The notes under the pieces were generated by a model. That model saw only the letters and a program-made list of their open reading frames with translations, made no database searches and was not told the DNA's origin. Positions 35,817 through 48,165 of a stretch of 64,000 bases of DNA are shown here, piece after piece; position 1 is the stretch's first letter; every line of letters starts with the position of its first letter. The stretch spans positions 23,621,942-23,685,941 of the forward strand of contig CM035809.1 in NCBI GenBank assembly GCA_020466095.1, read 5' to 3'. The translations under genes were made by a program, and so were the position numbers. The DNA comes from Chlorops oryzae (taxonomy: Eukaryota > Arthropoda > Insecta > Diptera > Chloropidae).

Positions 35817-36202
35817 AATCATCGTTCCTATCCATTCGTACTACAGAAGATTTTTCAAAAACTTATTTTTCATTACACATTTTTTTTTGTTACAATCCAT
35901 CCATATGTATATTTTTTTATTTCATCGTGTTTACGGGTCTCGGTTTTTTTTTTTTTTAAATATAATTCATACAATAGAAAATTGTTTTTCTCTCTTGGTG
36001 TTATCCTGCGGTGAGTATACTTTACTATTTTAATGGCTTTCCACATCGTGAAAGGATGTAAGCCGGATGGGAATAGCAGTAAAAAACTGCGTCGAAGGTA
36101 CAGTGCATTTGTCCATCCGTGTGCCCTGACAGGTAGGCAGATAATTATCAATAAATAGAATCACTTGATTAGGCTTAGGCTGATCTTATCCATAGGTAGG
36201 GG

Positions 36203-37741
36203 AGAGGGTTGGGTTATGACGCATTTTTTGTTTTTGGCCTATAAATTTTCATCAAATCAGCTAAAATCAGATATACCGTTGGAAAGCTTATAGAAATACG
36301 CAACTTTTATCCGAAGAAAGCATAGTGATTTGATGAATACGGAACATTTTATGACCAATTTTATGAGCATATGATTTTTTGTAAAAAAAAAAAGTGGTTG
36401 GGTTGTGACGCACCTTTTTAATTCTTCCAAATGTTGGGAATTATAAAGAAAACTCCAAATATTTTATAAAAAAAAAATTAATTCTTATTTATTTTGAAGG
36501 CATTCGGTAATTAGAGAAAGAAGAAAAAATGCAAAAAATTCAAAGTCAAACCAAACAAGTAAGGGTGTTATAGTCAGGCGAGCCTGACAATAGAATACCC
36601 GACACAGACTCACATGTTCAAATAATATTTAATATCAAGAGGTGTTTAAGACCAAAAGGGGCCCCATATACCGACTTTTGATAGATTTCTTTATGAAAAA
36701 TGCCCCTTTGCCACGCCCACTTTTCCAATTTTTTTGAATTCTAATCGGAGGCCTTAATATACGTTCAAATTCTAAGTTTCAGTGGAATATCTCAAAAAAA
36801 TCGATTTTGGGGCAGTTTTGAGATTTTTTGACAGACCCTAGTACTGTAGGTACCCTTAATAATGGACCGACCAAGGAAATTTTTTGGAAGGATGTTTAAG
36901 GCTACAAAGGAAGCATAAGTGCCAAATTTCGTTCAAATCCCATTTGAATTTCGGGTGTAGGAGACAATTTTCGAAAAACGCCCTTCTGCCACGCCCACTT
37001 TTACAATTTTTAAAATCATATTACTTGCCTTTAAATATGTTCAAATATTAAATTTCATCAAAATATCTTGAAAAACTGGTTTTAGAGCAGTTTTTGTGAT
37101 TTTCGTAACAGACCCTAGTACTGGAGGTACCCCTAAAAATGGTCCGATCGGGTCCATTCTCGAACTTGTTCTTACTCATGTCCCCGTGAGGAGGCATACC
37201 AAATTTTGTCGAGATAGCTCAACTCCTTCGATAAGATAACTGTATACAAACAGACGGACAGACGCACTAAATGATCTTTTATGGCGCAAAGCATGCCATC
37301 ATAGTTCATTTCTTTGTTTGAAGGAGCTTTCTTCGAGGTTGACATAACTGAAAATCTAAAAAAAAAAAGCCAAAACAAAGGTGCGTCACAATCCAACCAT
37401 GATACCATTTTTGGATGACAAGCAAAAAAAACTTTTACAACAACATATCGGCATAATGCGCTAATTCACATGAAAGACTAAAGAAAACACTAAATAAATA
37501 TACATTGCACTCACCGTTTTATGATAATTCACTATTTTGCACAGCACTTTGAAAAAAAGATGAAAAAACTTTTTTGCCCAAAATTTGACACAATCTCCGG
37601 ATCCAATACCAGCAAAAAGTCCACTCACTTCAATCTTTGTTCAAAAACTACCTCATGGTAAATGAAAATATTAACATATGACAGAGCCGTCATATTGCAA
37701 TCAGCTGTTTAAAATTATCGACTGCGTCACAACCCAACCTC
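36203..37741. mobile_element. 1.54 kb nested inverted-repeat element (GGTTGGGTTATGACGCA ends)
   Basis: The outer ends GAGGGTTGGGTTATGACGCA and TGCGTCACAACCCAACCTC are inverted repeats. A second, inner pair with the same motif lies at about 36393-36412 (GGTTGGGTTGTGACGCACC) and 37378-37401 (inverted). The core (about 36655-37145) holds two diverged direct copies of a roughly 240-bp unit containing GCCACGCCCACTTTT and CAGACCCTAGTACTG, followed by CAAACAGACGGACAGACG. No protein-coding frame is visible. Confidence 0.65.
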
Positions 37742-37750
37742 TTATCCTAT

Positions 37751-38006
37751 ATATCGCACACTAATCACTAAACCGGCACAATTCAAAATATTTTCGATCA
37801 CTTTTTTCATGTTTGCCAATATTTTACTGCTGCGAAAGGATCACGTGGAAAGTTAACATTTATATTTATTAATTCTACAGTTTTTTTTAAGAATAATATA
37901 TGTTTAGAAAAGAAATTGTTTTTACAGACGCCGAGATTTATTGGCTGTTGGCCCGAGAAATGCAAAATTTTGAGTTGTGCCGATTTAGTGATTAGTGTGC
38001 GATATT
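37751..38006. mobile_element. MITE family H, copy 1
   Basis: ATATCGCACACTAATCACTA at the left is mirrored by TAGTGATTAGTGTGCGATAT at the right, with GGCACAATTCAAAAT continuing the symmetry. 256 bp, no coding frame. Confidence 0.75.
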
Positions 38007-38302
38007 TTCAATGGCATGTCCGGAATAGTTCAGAATGTTGCGCGCGGATGAACAATTGAATGAAAAGGGGGTTTAAAAGGAAATAGAAATTCGTGACCCA
38101 CATTTAAAAAAAAAAAAAAATAAAATTATTTAAGAAGCCATTGCTTTAACGCAAATCTAAAATTGATATTCTAATTTCTCGTTACAAAAGAGACAATAAT
38201 GAAAAGCGAAAGGAATCAGTCAAATCAAAAATTCGAAGAATACAGAATTCTAAATAATGTAATAAATCTGTTAAAGTAATCAATTAAATTAAAATTAATT
38301 AA

Positions 38303-39033
38303 GGGGGTCTTCTCATTGAGCAACTTTTTTTTCGACTTTTTTTTTTTGCATTTATTTATAGCTTGGGTAGTTGTGAATATGCCCCTAAAAGGATTTTTTG
38401 AAATTCGAAATAGTTTAGAGGATATAGCCTTCTTTGTCGAGCAAGATCTGCGCTAAAACGAGTAATTTTTGCGTTGCTTCAAACTTTAAACGCGTTTATC
38501 TCGAAACCACGTTTTTCGAACTGGCGGCCATGATATCTCCAGTTCAACTGAACCGATTTTCATGAAACAAAGTGGAATCGACGCAGAATTGTCACCATTC
38601 TCGGGTGAACCTCGACCATAATTTTAAAAAATTTTTTACTATTTTTTTTTTTACACTAAACTACAAAAAAAAAAGCCCGAAATTGAAATTTTTTTTTGAA
38701 TGGCCGCCATTTTGTCAAAAAAAATCACAAAATTAAGCTTGAGGTTCACCCGAGAATTACATCTATACTGATTATAACCCCGTTTTTTTTTCCATTTCGG
38801 ACGCTCCGGAGACCCGGAATCGTGCCGCCGGACGCACTTTTTTTTCACCACCAACTTTGAAGTCTCATTACTTTTTGAACAGCCCACGTATCGAGGCAAA
38901 AAAATTTTTTTTATTTACTTTGAACCTTTTGTAATACAATAAATAAAAAAAGTTTTCAATTATTCTTTGCGTTTTCAAATAAGAATTTTTTTAAAAAGGG
39001 TCCAAAAAACGGGTTTTCAATGAGAAGACCCCC
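38303..39033. mobile_element. TTAA-flanked MITE, family B, copy 2
   Basis: Same orientation and nearly the same sequence as 8381-9119, with TTAA at 38299-38302 and 39034-39037. Small deletions near 38824-38836 (CGTGCCGCCGGACGCAC) distinguish it. No transposase. Confidence 0.85.
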
Positions 39034-39039
39034 TTAATA

Positions 39040-39420
39040 AATCGCACCCTTGCTACTAAATCGGCACATTTCAATCGGACATGTCACGGAAATCGAATAC
39101 GATTGAAAATGTACGAAGAAATCAATGGAATTTCCATACAAATTTAAGCGAAATCGAACGTTTTCTGTCGTATTCGATTTCTGTGACATGCCCGAATATT
39201 TCGCATTTCTCGAAAATCATTCAATCTCTCTTTAAACTAAGGATAAATAATATTTTTTCCAAACTTATATTACTCTTCATCGACTGCTGCATCGGTCATT
39301 ATAATCGTTAATTTTCTAGGTGTTGGGTTTCTTACAGAAAAATTCAATCGAACATAAAAAAATTGATAAAAAAAAATTTTGAATTGTGCCGGTCGACTTA
39401 TTAGCAAGGGTGCGATATAT
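39040..39420. mobile_element. MITE family H, copy 2 (diverged)
   Basis: ATCGCACCCTTGCTACTAAA at the left and TTATTAGCAAGGGTGCGAT at the right, with GGCACATTTCAA/GAATTGTGCCGG continuing inward. It resembles the element at 37751-38006 in its terminal layout. 380 bp, no coding frame. Confidence 0.7.
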
Positions 39421-39866
39421 CAACTATTTTGTATAGGTCCGCGATGAAGGTTTTTCCCAAAGCAGCTGCTTTCTGAAAGTTTGGTCCAACAACTCCCGCC
39501 CCAACATTGCCATCATTTTTGGGAGTCCTACCCAATACATGGTGCCACTGCTTCATGAATTTCGCTGAATCGCTTTCGGGTGCTCAATTGCATCAAATAC
39601 GATGACATTTCGGCAATTAAACGTTCGAGGTCCTTGTTTTAAAAAAGATTTATTTTATTTTTATAAATAGTTGATGACACACTCTTTAACCCATTACTGT
39701 CGTATAAAGTATTATTATGAGTCACGACGATATCGAATTTTCTCTTTGTTTAACGTTTTTGCTTTAAACGGTAAAGAAAAGTGTTTAAAAAAAATTAAAA
39801 AATTAAAGAAAAATTGCCAGCCCGTTGGAGAACAATGAAAATCAGTTCGAGCGTATTAATTTCAGT

Positions 39867-41408
39867 TTATTTGAAGATTTTTCCCTGGTTGAATTTACGT
39901 CCATCCTTATCGGTGCCAGTCCAGGAGAAGTATTGTTCAACCAATTTCTTCGTTTCATCACTTTTGGCATCGAGTTTCTTCCATTCATAGCAATCGTAAT
40001 CAATTTGCCAATCGGGCGACAATGGGAACGCTAAATCTTGACCACGCCATACCCAAACGCCAGATATGGTGCTATTGTTATCCTCACCAAAGAGGCAGAC
40101 GGATGCAAAGGCCTGCTTACGCATTTTGTCCAGACGCTGATACATGCCCGTAATCAAATTACACGACATGAATACTTTAGTCAGTTCATTGTTGTATTTG
40201 TAATCACCAAACCAGATGGAATAGTTTTCGGGATCGAATTTCTCCCAGAAGTACTTGATGGAGACGGCCTCATCTTCATTGGAATAACAACGTTTGAAAT
40301 CATCCATATTGAATGTACCTTTGGGCATTGCATCGAAGGGATCTTTCGATTTCGGTTCCATTGCCAGTGCTTCGTCGGCGGCATCAGGCTCCTCTTCTGT
40401 TTCCTTCGGTTTTTGCTCCTTCTTGGGTGCAGCAGCAGCTTTCTTCTCATCCTTTTGTTTAGCTGGCTGTTGCTGTTGCTGCTGTTGTTGCTTGCCACCA
40501 GTTTTACCCAAGAATTCAGCATACTTCTTAGGATCGAAGGCGAGTGCCTTCTCGCAAAGTTTGAAATTCTTGACTACGGCTTGCACCTGTGATTGATGCA
40601 ATATGGTGTTGAACCAACGATTGAGATTTACATATGGTGCACGTGCACTCGGTTCCAAGACGTATTGATACATATGTAGCAGACTACAGAAGACGACAAT
40701 ATCGGCCAAAGTGATACGTTCACCAACGAGATAAGTGCTTTCGAGGAACTTGTTGTTGAGTAGTTCTAATACAGCAACGGCATCCTGTTTGGCATTGCTG
40801 CTCTTCGGTTGAGGCATGATACCGAGCAAAGGGAATACCCATGCACAGGATACTGGCACAATTTCGTTGTCTGCAAATGACAGCCATTGCACTATTTGTG
40901 CTTGTGCTAGTGGGCACTTTCCACCGCGCAGCTGATCGTTTGCAACGAAATGTGCGATGGCGTTCGATTCGCTCAGGTATTTTCCATCTGCGGTTTCGAA
41001 AGCAGGAACCTAATCAATGAATATTGAGGTTAGAATTTCTTGTTGCTCATATACATATGTACATTTTTTAAGAAGCCGGTGTTACACCGAATATGACATC
41101 CACTTACCTTGCCATTTGGGAACTTCTTGAGAAATTCTGGTGTCTTATTTGTCTCGCCAAAGACGAAGTTATCTGCCAATTTGACTTTGGCACCCGAGTA
41201 CTGTGCAGCAATCAATGCTTTGAATGCACGGAAATTATCAGGGTATGTATAAAGCGTCTGTTTACAAAAAGAGAGAAAGTATTTTGATATAATTGACAAC
41301 ACTCATATTTTTGTAGCGTTTCGTCAACGATCCGCTTCTTTTCAAATAATGATGCTTTCGAATTTAGCGAATAAATTTGCAAACAAATTTACTTACTCCT
41401 GTCGCCAT
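39867..41408 (-). CDS. eEF1gamma: eEF1-gamma, translation elongation factor 1 subunit gamma, 3 exons, complete
   Basis: This is the structural subunit of the eEF1B nucleotide-exchange complex that reloads eEF1A with GTP in the cytosol. Minus-strand exons 41408-41397, 41257-41108 and 41009-39867 encode 434 residues; the first exon holds only four codons (MATG). The N-terminal GST-like domain is clear ([37 protein letters not shown]). A Lys/Gln-rich linker with a poly-Gln tract (encoded near 40467-40500) follows. The conserved C-terminal domain includes [20 protein letters not shown] and [20 protein letters not shown]. The frame is intact throughout. The length matches the family. Confidence 0.96.
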
Positions 41409-41419
41409 CGTTGCTATTT

Positions 41420-41433
41420 GAAAGAAGAGAGTC
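41420..41433 (-). promoter_or_regulatory. Possible 5' TOP-like pyrimidine tract of eEF1-gamma
   Basis: On the minus strand CTCTCTTCTTTC lies 12-25 bases upstream of the start codon. A pyrimidine run at the 5' end is typical of translation-factor mRNAs under growth control. The actual transcription start is not known, so this is an inference. Confidence 0.35.
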
Positions 41434-41502
41434 GTCACAACTAGTGATGGCAGACTAATCGAAATGTTCGAATAATCGGGTTTTTCATTTACGCTATTTA
41501 CA

Positions 41503-42013
41503 CGTTGACATTTCGATAATGAAACACACGTTTTGTTGGCCAGGGACGCACAGGATGTGGTATGGGAGCGTTTTTCTCTCTTCCCCCTACGTCCCATGCC
41601 ACCGGAAATTTTCTTCATTATCGAACTGTCTTAAGCGCTAAATAAACATTCAGTCTGACTGATCAGTCACCCGTGTACATATGATATACACTTGCCATAC
41701 ATTTAACATCATGTGTCGGTGTACCGCACACATGCTCTATTTCACTAACACAATTAAATAACTGATTCAGTCAGACTGAATGTTTATGTGGCCCTTTAAA
41801 GTGTAAATAGCGTACATCATCCGACATAATACGCTATTTACACGTTAAGATGGTGATGATGATGGTGGGGTATGAGATGTGATGTGTATGATGTTGATGT
41901 TGTGACAAATTTTCGATGGCAAGGGAGGCAGGGGGAAGAGAGAAAAACGCTACCATACCACATCACCGCGCGTCCTTAGCCCACAAAAATTGTATTTCAT
42001 TATCGACATGTCT
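41503..42013. mobile_element. Foldback element just upstream of eEF1-gamma
   Basis: The arms at about 41505-41589 and 41930-42013 are inverted copies of each other (GACATTTCGATAATGAAA with TTTCATTATCGACATGTC; GCGTTTTTCTCTCTTCCCCC with its inverse). An inner inverted pair, CATTCAGTCTGACTGA and TCAGTCAGACTGAATG, lies at about 41649 and 41768. CGCTATTTACACGTT also recurs at 41487 and 41851. No coding frame. Confidence 0.7.
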
Positions 42014-42569
42014 TAAAGTTAATGGCCTCAAATGGCCTAAAATATTCAATGATTAATAATTCATTCAATGCTTAATATATTTAAAAATAATTTTACTGTA
42101 TTTCAATTTTGACTCAAGAAAGGTATACTAGACTTTAATAAATTGCTAATTTCAAAAATTTAGAACATTGCTTGATTAGAATTATAATTTTCGAATCTCA
42201 ATGATAATGTGAGATAAATGGATTAATTTCAATCCGACTATTTTTAACTTATCGATTGCTCTATTCGATCAACCAACTCTCATCAATAATGACGACAGGG
42301 TTGCCGAGTTTCCCAAAAAAAAATTACAGACGTGACACGTATAGATTGTCAAAACAGTCAGTGTCGCCCCAGTCGGAAATCAGTAGATAGATCAGATTAT
42401 GCAAAAAAAGAAAACATAAAAAACCAAGTATCACTGCTATAAATTGTGTTAATTGAATGCCTGAAATGGACTCCACCTTGCGTTAAATTTTCATTGGTAA
42501 AACCACAAAATCTTTCATTATGAAAGTCCTTAGAAGATTTTTTTTTTATAAAATAACTTTAAATTATAA
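42014..42569. other. Intergenic DNA
   Basis: AT-rich; no gene recognised. Confidence 0.35.
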
Positions 42570-42700
42570 TAGTGGTACTCATGCAGCTTCGTAAATGCCT
42601 TCGCAACTTTTCCCATCGTAAATTTTCATATAAATTTTGACAGTTGTGTGACAAATTTCTCGTTTCCCACAATTTGCGAAGTTGCATGAGTCCCACTAAT
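42570..42700. mobile_element. Short MITE family G, copy 2 (inverted)
   Basis: TAGTGGTACTCATGCAGC at the left and GTTGCATGAGTCCCACTAAT at the right. It matches 27147-27280 base for base over most of its length in reverse orientation. Confidence 0.8.
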
Positions 42701-45700
42701 ATATAATTATAATATTACTTAAAAAGCATCCAAACGGCATAAAAAAAACTCAAAAGTGACATCTCATCGCAAGGGACATGCTCACGAATAAAAATTAAAT
42801 TAAAATAAACTGTAAAAAGGAAATAAATCGCAGAAATACTTATAAATCTTTCGATTTGACGCAATTAATCAATTATGTACCCATTGATATATTCATTCCA
42901 GCATGTTTGTCATTTTTATACATTAATTAGATATGTCTCCATTTAATTATTTCAAAAGTTGCAAGCGTCGGAGCCACATTCGAAGTATTGAAGGAAATTT
43001 ATTAAACTAATATGATTTACAAAACTTTAAGTATTTATGTATACATTTTATATTTTTCTGTACTAATAACAGCGTGTTACCTAGTTATTAGTGCTACGAC
43101 ATTATAAAGTATAAATCATCCTCTTGCCCATAAGCTTGTAACGAAGAAAATAACGCACCATCTGGTACCCGTATCGGGTACGTAACTAATTATATAACTG
43201 TTACGATTTTTGCTAAGTACATATCTCACTATAGGATCTAACTTTCATATGTTGAAATTGTTTCTTAATCTAAATGGGGACTTAATAAACTTTTGAATTC
43301 GCTCGATAAATTAAACTATGCGCCATCAGGAGCCACAACAACCATAATATCGAAAGTCGTACCGCACCAATACTATCGATAGTTCTCCAGCCCAAAACTG
43401 CAGCCAACTTCATAAAATCAATCGGATTCTTGAGGATACAATTTTTGTAATAATTAATGTAATTGAAAATAGCATAAAATGATCGAATAAAACTAGGGAG
43501 ACCACAATTCAGCGAATACGTAAATCATTTCCGTCGTTATTCAAGCTGAAAACAGCAAGCAAAAATTCCTGTTTTAACCGAAGCAGAAGAATAAAGTTGA
43601 TTACGGCTACGAAGAGTGTAAAGAGTAGGTAAAAAAAAAAAAAAATCAAAAACGGCCTCGATTTTCGGCAAATGCAACGGGAATTATACATAAAACGGAG
43701 AAGCCATTGTGATTTTCTTTACTTAATACGATTTATTTCCCATATTCACATGATTACTGAACAAGAAAAATAAATTGAAAAGCAAAAAGGAAAAAAAACG
43801 AAACGAAATGAAATGAAACAGGAAAAGCAGCAATCGGCTAATTCACAAGTTGGTGCGAAAAATTCATGAATAGCGAGAAAGTGCGAGAGTCGGAAAACGT
43901 CTTAAAAATCGATTAAAATAGAAAGGAAAATCGAAAATTGAATACGGAAAAACTGCAATTTTTTTGTTTTTGTTTTTCTTGAAAGCGGATATCCAGTTAA
44001 AAGAGGACAGCAAAAAACCCAACGGAGAGAAGGCGTGCCGTACCGAAGAGAGGAGAGTGTCGGTCGTTGTTAGCTTTGCTGCCTGCTAAATGCATTTCCT
44101 GCAGAATATGTAAGTTGGTGCTTTAAGTCGTTGATAAGTTCAAGTTCCTTTTCCTTTAATAATTTTTCCCTTAATTTTGGAATTTTTGAATTTTTCGTTT
44201 GTTTCACCTTTCACCAATTGACCTGACTCTTGTTAAACACTTGAATGCGACAAGTCTTTTCATCATTTCCGAATTTCTTATGCTTTTTTTTTTGTTTTTG
44301 TTTGTTTGTTTGTTCTTTTCACTTTGATTTGTGACCTTCATTATGTTGTAAGGCAAAATCAATACCGCTTGCCTCTAATGCCACCTCGTTAGCCTTGTTA
44401 ACGCCACAAAACAACAAAATGCTAACTGCTTTTTTTTCTTCCTTTTAGTCATGTAGAGTAATGCTTTGGAATTCATTTTTAATCTATTTTCATCAAGTTT
44501 TTTTTTTATTTTATTATTTTTTTTTTTTTTTAGAAAATTTAGCACGTCCTGAAAAGTAGAAAAAATACTCACGAGGGTTCGAACGAATTTTTATTTATTT
44601 ATTTTTTTTTCCCCCGTTAAAATCATATTTTCTCTTTTATGAAAGCGAATTTCGCCGGTTTCGCTTCGGTTTAATGCCTTCTCAATATACGAGCATAATA
44701 GAGAGCAAAATAAGAAGAGTTCGTACTTCGTTGATGTGTATCTATGAGTTTGGGGAAAAATTGCATTCAATCTGAGTTAAGGATTTGTTCTGGATAGTTT
44801 TGTAGCTAATTAAAATTCAGCATTCCATACGCACATATGTTCGCTTGCAGTGTAATTACTTTTAATGTGAATCGCAGTGAATTTTAAATAATTTAAAAAA
44901 AACAAAAACTTCAATTCCATCGCGCTTTAATTGCATTCGAGTAAATAAATAATCATTAAAAGCAGATATGAGTGGATTTTCGGAGCGTTCCTACATAGGT
45001 ACGAAAATTTATAAAGCACATCATCATCATAATCATCATAATATGTATTTTGGCCAGCCAATTAATTATTCTGACAGCTCGTCATCCGGAGATTCAAGTG
45101 CATTATTAGAATAAAAAGCCATTAAAATTTGATTTTAATGCATTTTTTTTTTTTTTGCAAAATTTTCTGAAGGGCTTCCAAATGGATGGATTTTTTCTCT
45201 ATACGCCATTAAATACACATTTCCCGGAAAAAGGCAGTGATTGAGAACAAATCAAAAAGAGTGGTGGGAGGATGCTTTCAAATGGTGGGGTAACAACATG
45301 CATCAACAAGTATTGAGCAAAGAGGACATGATTCTATCACAAAAAGTGAGAGAAAAAGAGAAAGAGATAGATATAGAGGGAGAGAGAGAGACGAACAAAC
45401 AATTGCATAAATGAAAAAAATGTCCTTTCATCTATTTCCAAATGCGATTGTTCTGCATTCGGTGCACATGAATCTCCGGAAAACGAGACCATTTGTCTCA
45501 ATGGCATTCATTTAATTTCAATAATCTCTTTTCAATTTTGTGCCAATGCACACTTGACCTTTAATTTGAGACAATAATTTAAAAAAGAATATTTTTTTTT
45601 TCAATTAAAAACATTTTTAAATTTTCTTATTTCCTTTTTCGTAGCATTATTTAAGCCATTGGTTCTTTGAATTATTGTTCTGGAATTTTTTTTTATAGAC

Positions 45701-46239
45701 CAAAGGACAAAGAGCCCACGTCACATGACATACTTAGATATCGCGACGTCATTGATGGATGAAGCACACGCAAAGGTTTTAGAATAGCAATGACATACGT
45801 CAGAAGTTAAGAGAACTACTCATCTTTTGTGTACAGCACTTGCAAAAGTAAACGTTATTTCCCCACCCAAAGATTTTCGATTTTCGATTTTCGGCCCCGA
45901 AGAGCCATTGACGTCAGCCAGCATTTCAAAGCTTTTTTATAGGTCAAATGAAATACTGAAAATTTTTTGTGTCAAGACTACTCCCATCATACATCATAGG
46001 TTAATCTCAGCTTTTTAAAAAAACAATGTTTTTTTTTTTTGCTCTATTTTTAATGGGGCTGCAAATATGTTTATGTGCGTCAGATGCCGCTGCACTGAAC
46101 TAACCACTGCGTATAACAGTTTCAGTGACCCAAATAAAACTGTTGTACCGCGGGCGTTGGGCGTTCATTAACACAGGTTATGGGTACCTATACAATATTA
46201 ATAAATTTTTTCCCTATCACTTCATTGGTGCGAACTTAA
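42701..46239. other. Intergenic / presumed Usp1 upstream region
   Basis: No protein-coding gene recognised. A candidate noncoding first exon of Usp1 ends at 44109 (listed separately). A GA-rich run lies at 45342-45393. Confidence 0.35.
43990..44109 (+). other. Candidate 5' UTR exon of Usp1
   Basis: A less AT-rich stretch ending GCAGAATAT followed by a strong donor GTAAGT at 44110. The coding exon of Usp1 is preceded by an acceptor-like TTTTAAG at about 48147-48153, so a 4 kb 5' UTR intron is possible. There is no direct proof; the exon start is a guess. Confidence 0.25.
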
Positions 46240-46960
46240 GGGGGTCTTCTCATTGAAAACCCGTTTTTTGGACCCTTTTTAAAAAAATTCTTATTTGAAA
46301 ACGCAAAAGAATAATTGAAAACTTTTTTTATTTATTGTATTACAAAAGGTTCAAAGTAAATAAAAAAAATTTTTTTGCCTCGATACGTGGGCTGTTCAAA
46401 AAGTAATGAGACTTCAAAGTTGGTGGTGAAAAAAAAGGTCACGATTCCGGGTCTCCGGAGCGTCCGAAATGGAAAAAAAAAACGGGGTTATAATCAGTAT
46501 AGATGTAATTCTCGGGTGAACCTCAAGCTTAATTTTGTGATTTTTTTTGACAAAATGGCGGCCATTCAAAAAAAAATTTCAATTTCGGGCTTTTTTTTTG
46601 TAGTTTAGTGTAAAAAAAAAATAGTAAAAAATTTTTTAAAATTATGGTCGAGGTTCACCCGAGAATGGTGACAATTCTGCGTCGATTCCACTTTGTTTCA
46701 TGAAAATCGGTTCAGTTGAACTGGAGATATCATGGCCGCCAGTTCGAAAAACGTGGTTTCGAGATAAACGCGTTTAAAGTTTGAAGCAACGCAAAAATTA
46801 CTCGTTTTAGCGCAGATCTTGCTCGACAAAGAAGGCTATATCCTCTAAACTATTTCGAATTTCAAAAAATCCTTTTAGGGGCATATTCACAACTACCCAA
46901 GCTATAAATAAATGCAAAAAAAAAAAGTCGAAAAAAAAGTTGCTCAATGAGAAGACCCCC
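46240..46960. mobile_element. TTAA-flanked MITE, family B, copy 3 (inverted)
   Basis: This copy is inverted relative to 8381-9119 and starts GGGGGTCTTCTCATTGAAAA. TTAA flanks both sides (46236-46239 and 46961-46964). It keeps nearly all of the interior. No transposase. Confidence 0.85.
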
Positions 46961-48165
46961 TTAAGAGAAATTCTATAATGGAGCTTCGAAAATGATTTCA
47001 TTTCTATTCATGAAGCTCGAAAAATGGCAAGAATTTCAATTTCATAAATTTGTAGCCAAATTATTTTCTTAAAAAAAAATTGTAAATATATTATTATTAT
47101 TATTATTATTATTATTTGTCACCCCGATAGGCCCACGAAATCGGCTAGAATTGCATATATATATATATTGTATATATATAATTTTTTTCAAAGTAAACGA
47201 CAATAATTAATAGAAAATCACCCATTCAGAGCACAAAAATTGTACCTGCATTTGTTTCTAATCAAAAAATCTGTTGACTCAACCTTTCACAATTATGTAT
47301 CACATCTCAGTCACATTATTGCGGTACATAATTTAAACACGTACATAATATTATGTGTGTGTTTCTTCATGTCTTTTCAATAATTACTTACCATCCAAAA
47401 ATTCACAAAGTACTTATCCCAAAAAACAACCCCTAATTAAAGTACATACCTACCTCTACAATAATATGTAATTTTTCTTTTTCTAAAATTATATGTATTT
47501 GCATATAATTATTGTTTTATTTTTCTTTTCAAACATAGATAAAAAAAAAGAATAAAAAGCGAGAAAGTACTTTCGAACTTGCGTTATCAAGCTTGGTGGT
47601 GCTCGCCCACTCAAAGCTCTACCATACTACTTTACCTACCTACCGCTCACATCATTTAACACGGGCGATTGATAACTGAATAAAAAGAAACAAAAACAAA
47701 AACGAAAACAAAACAAAAGCAATCAAAAAGCAACAATAGAAAGAAAGAAAAGAAAAGGAAAGGCAAAATCCAAATCAAAGTCAGAGAGCAGTGTATATAA
47801 ATATGTGTGTATGTACATATAGAAATATGCATATATCTTCTCTCTGTATGTAATTTGAGAAGCACTCTAGCTTTCAACGATGCTGGGTTTGTGCTTACGC
47901 TGCGAAAACAGACAGCTGAGAGATGTTAGCTATAATGGCCAATTTTAAGGTTAGAATCGTGGCAGATCTATATGAATTTTATTGAATATCTTTATTCAAT
48001 TCTATATATTTACTTCTTATTGAAAATTAATTCTAATTTATAATTTTTTTTCTAAAGAGAAATTATTTCAATGGAAATTTAGTTAGACTCTTCTACAGTT
48101 TTATAATAATAGTATTTTTTTTTTTTTCTATATAAAATGTATGTGTATTTTAAGGTTTTCGAAAA
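46961..48165. other. Region upstream of the Usp1 coding start
   Basis: Contains (ATT)n at about 47091-47117 and (AT)n at about 47155-47180. No gene recognised; part may be Usp1 5' UTR or its first intron. Confidence 0.35.

Noticed and set aside
38651..38899. An 82-codon open frame shared by family B MITE copies
   Set aside because: It includes low-complexity Lys/Phe runs, is disrupted differently in each copy, and resembles no transposase.
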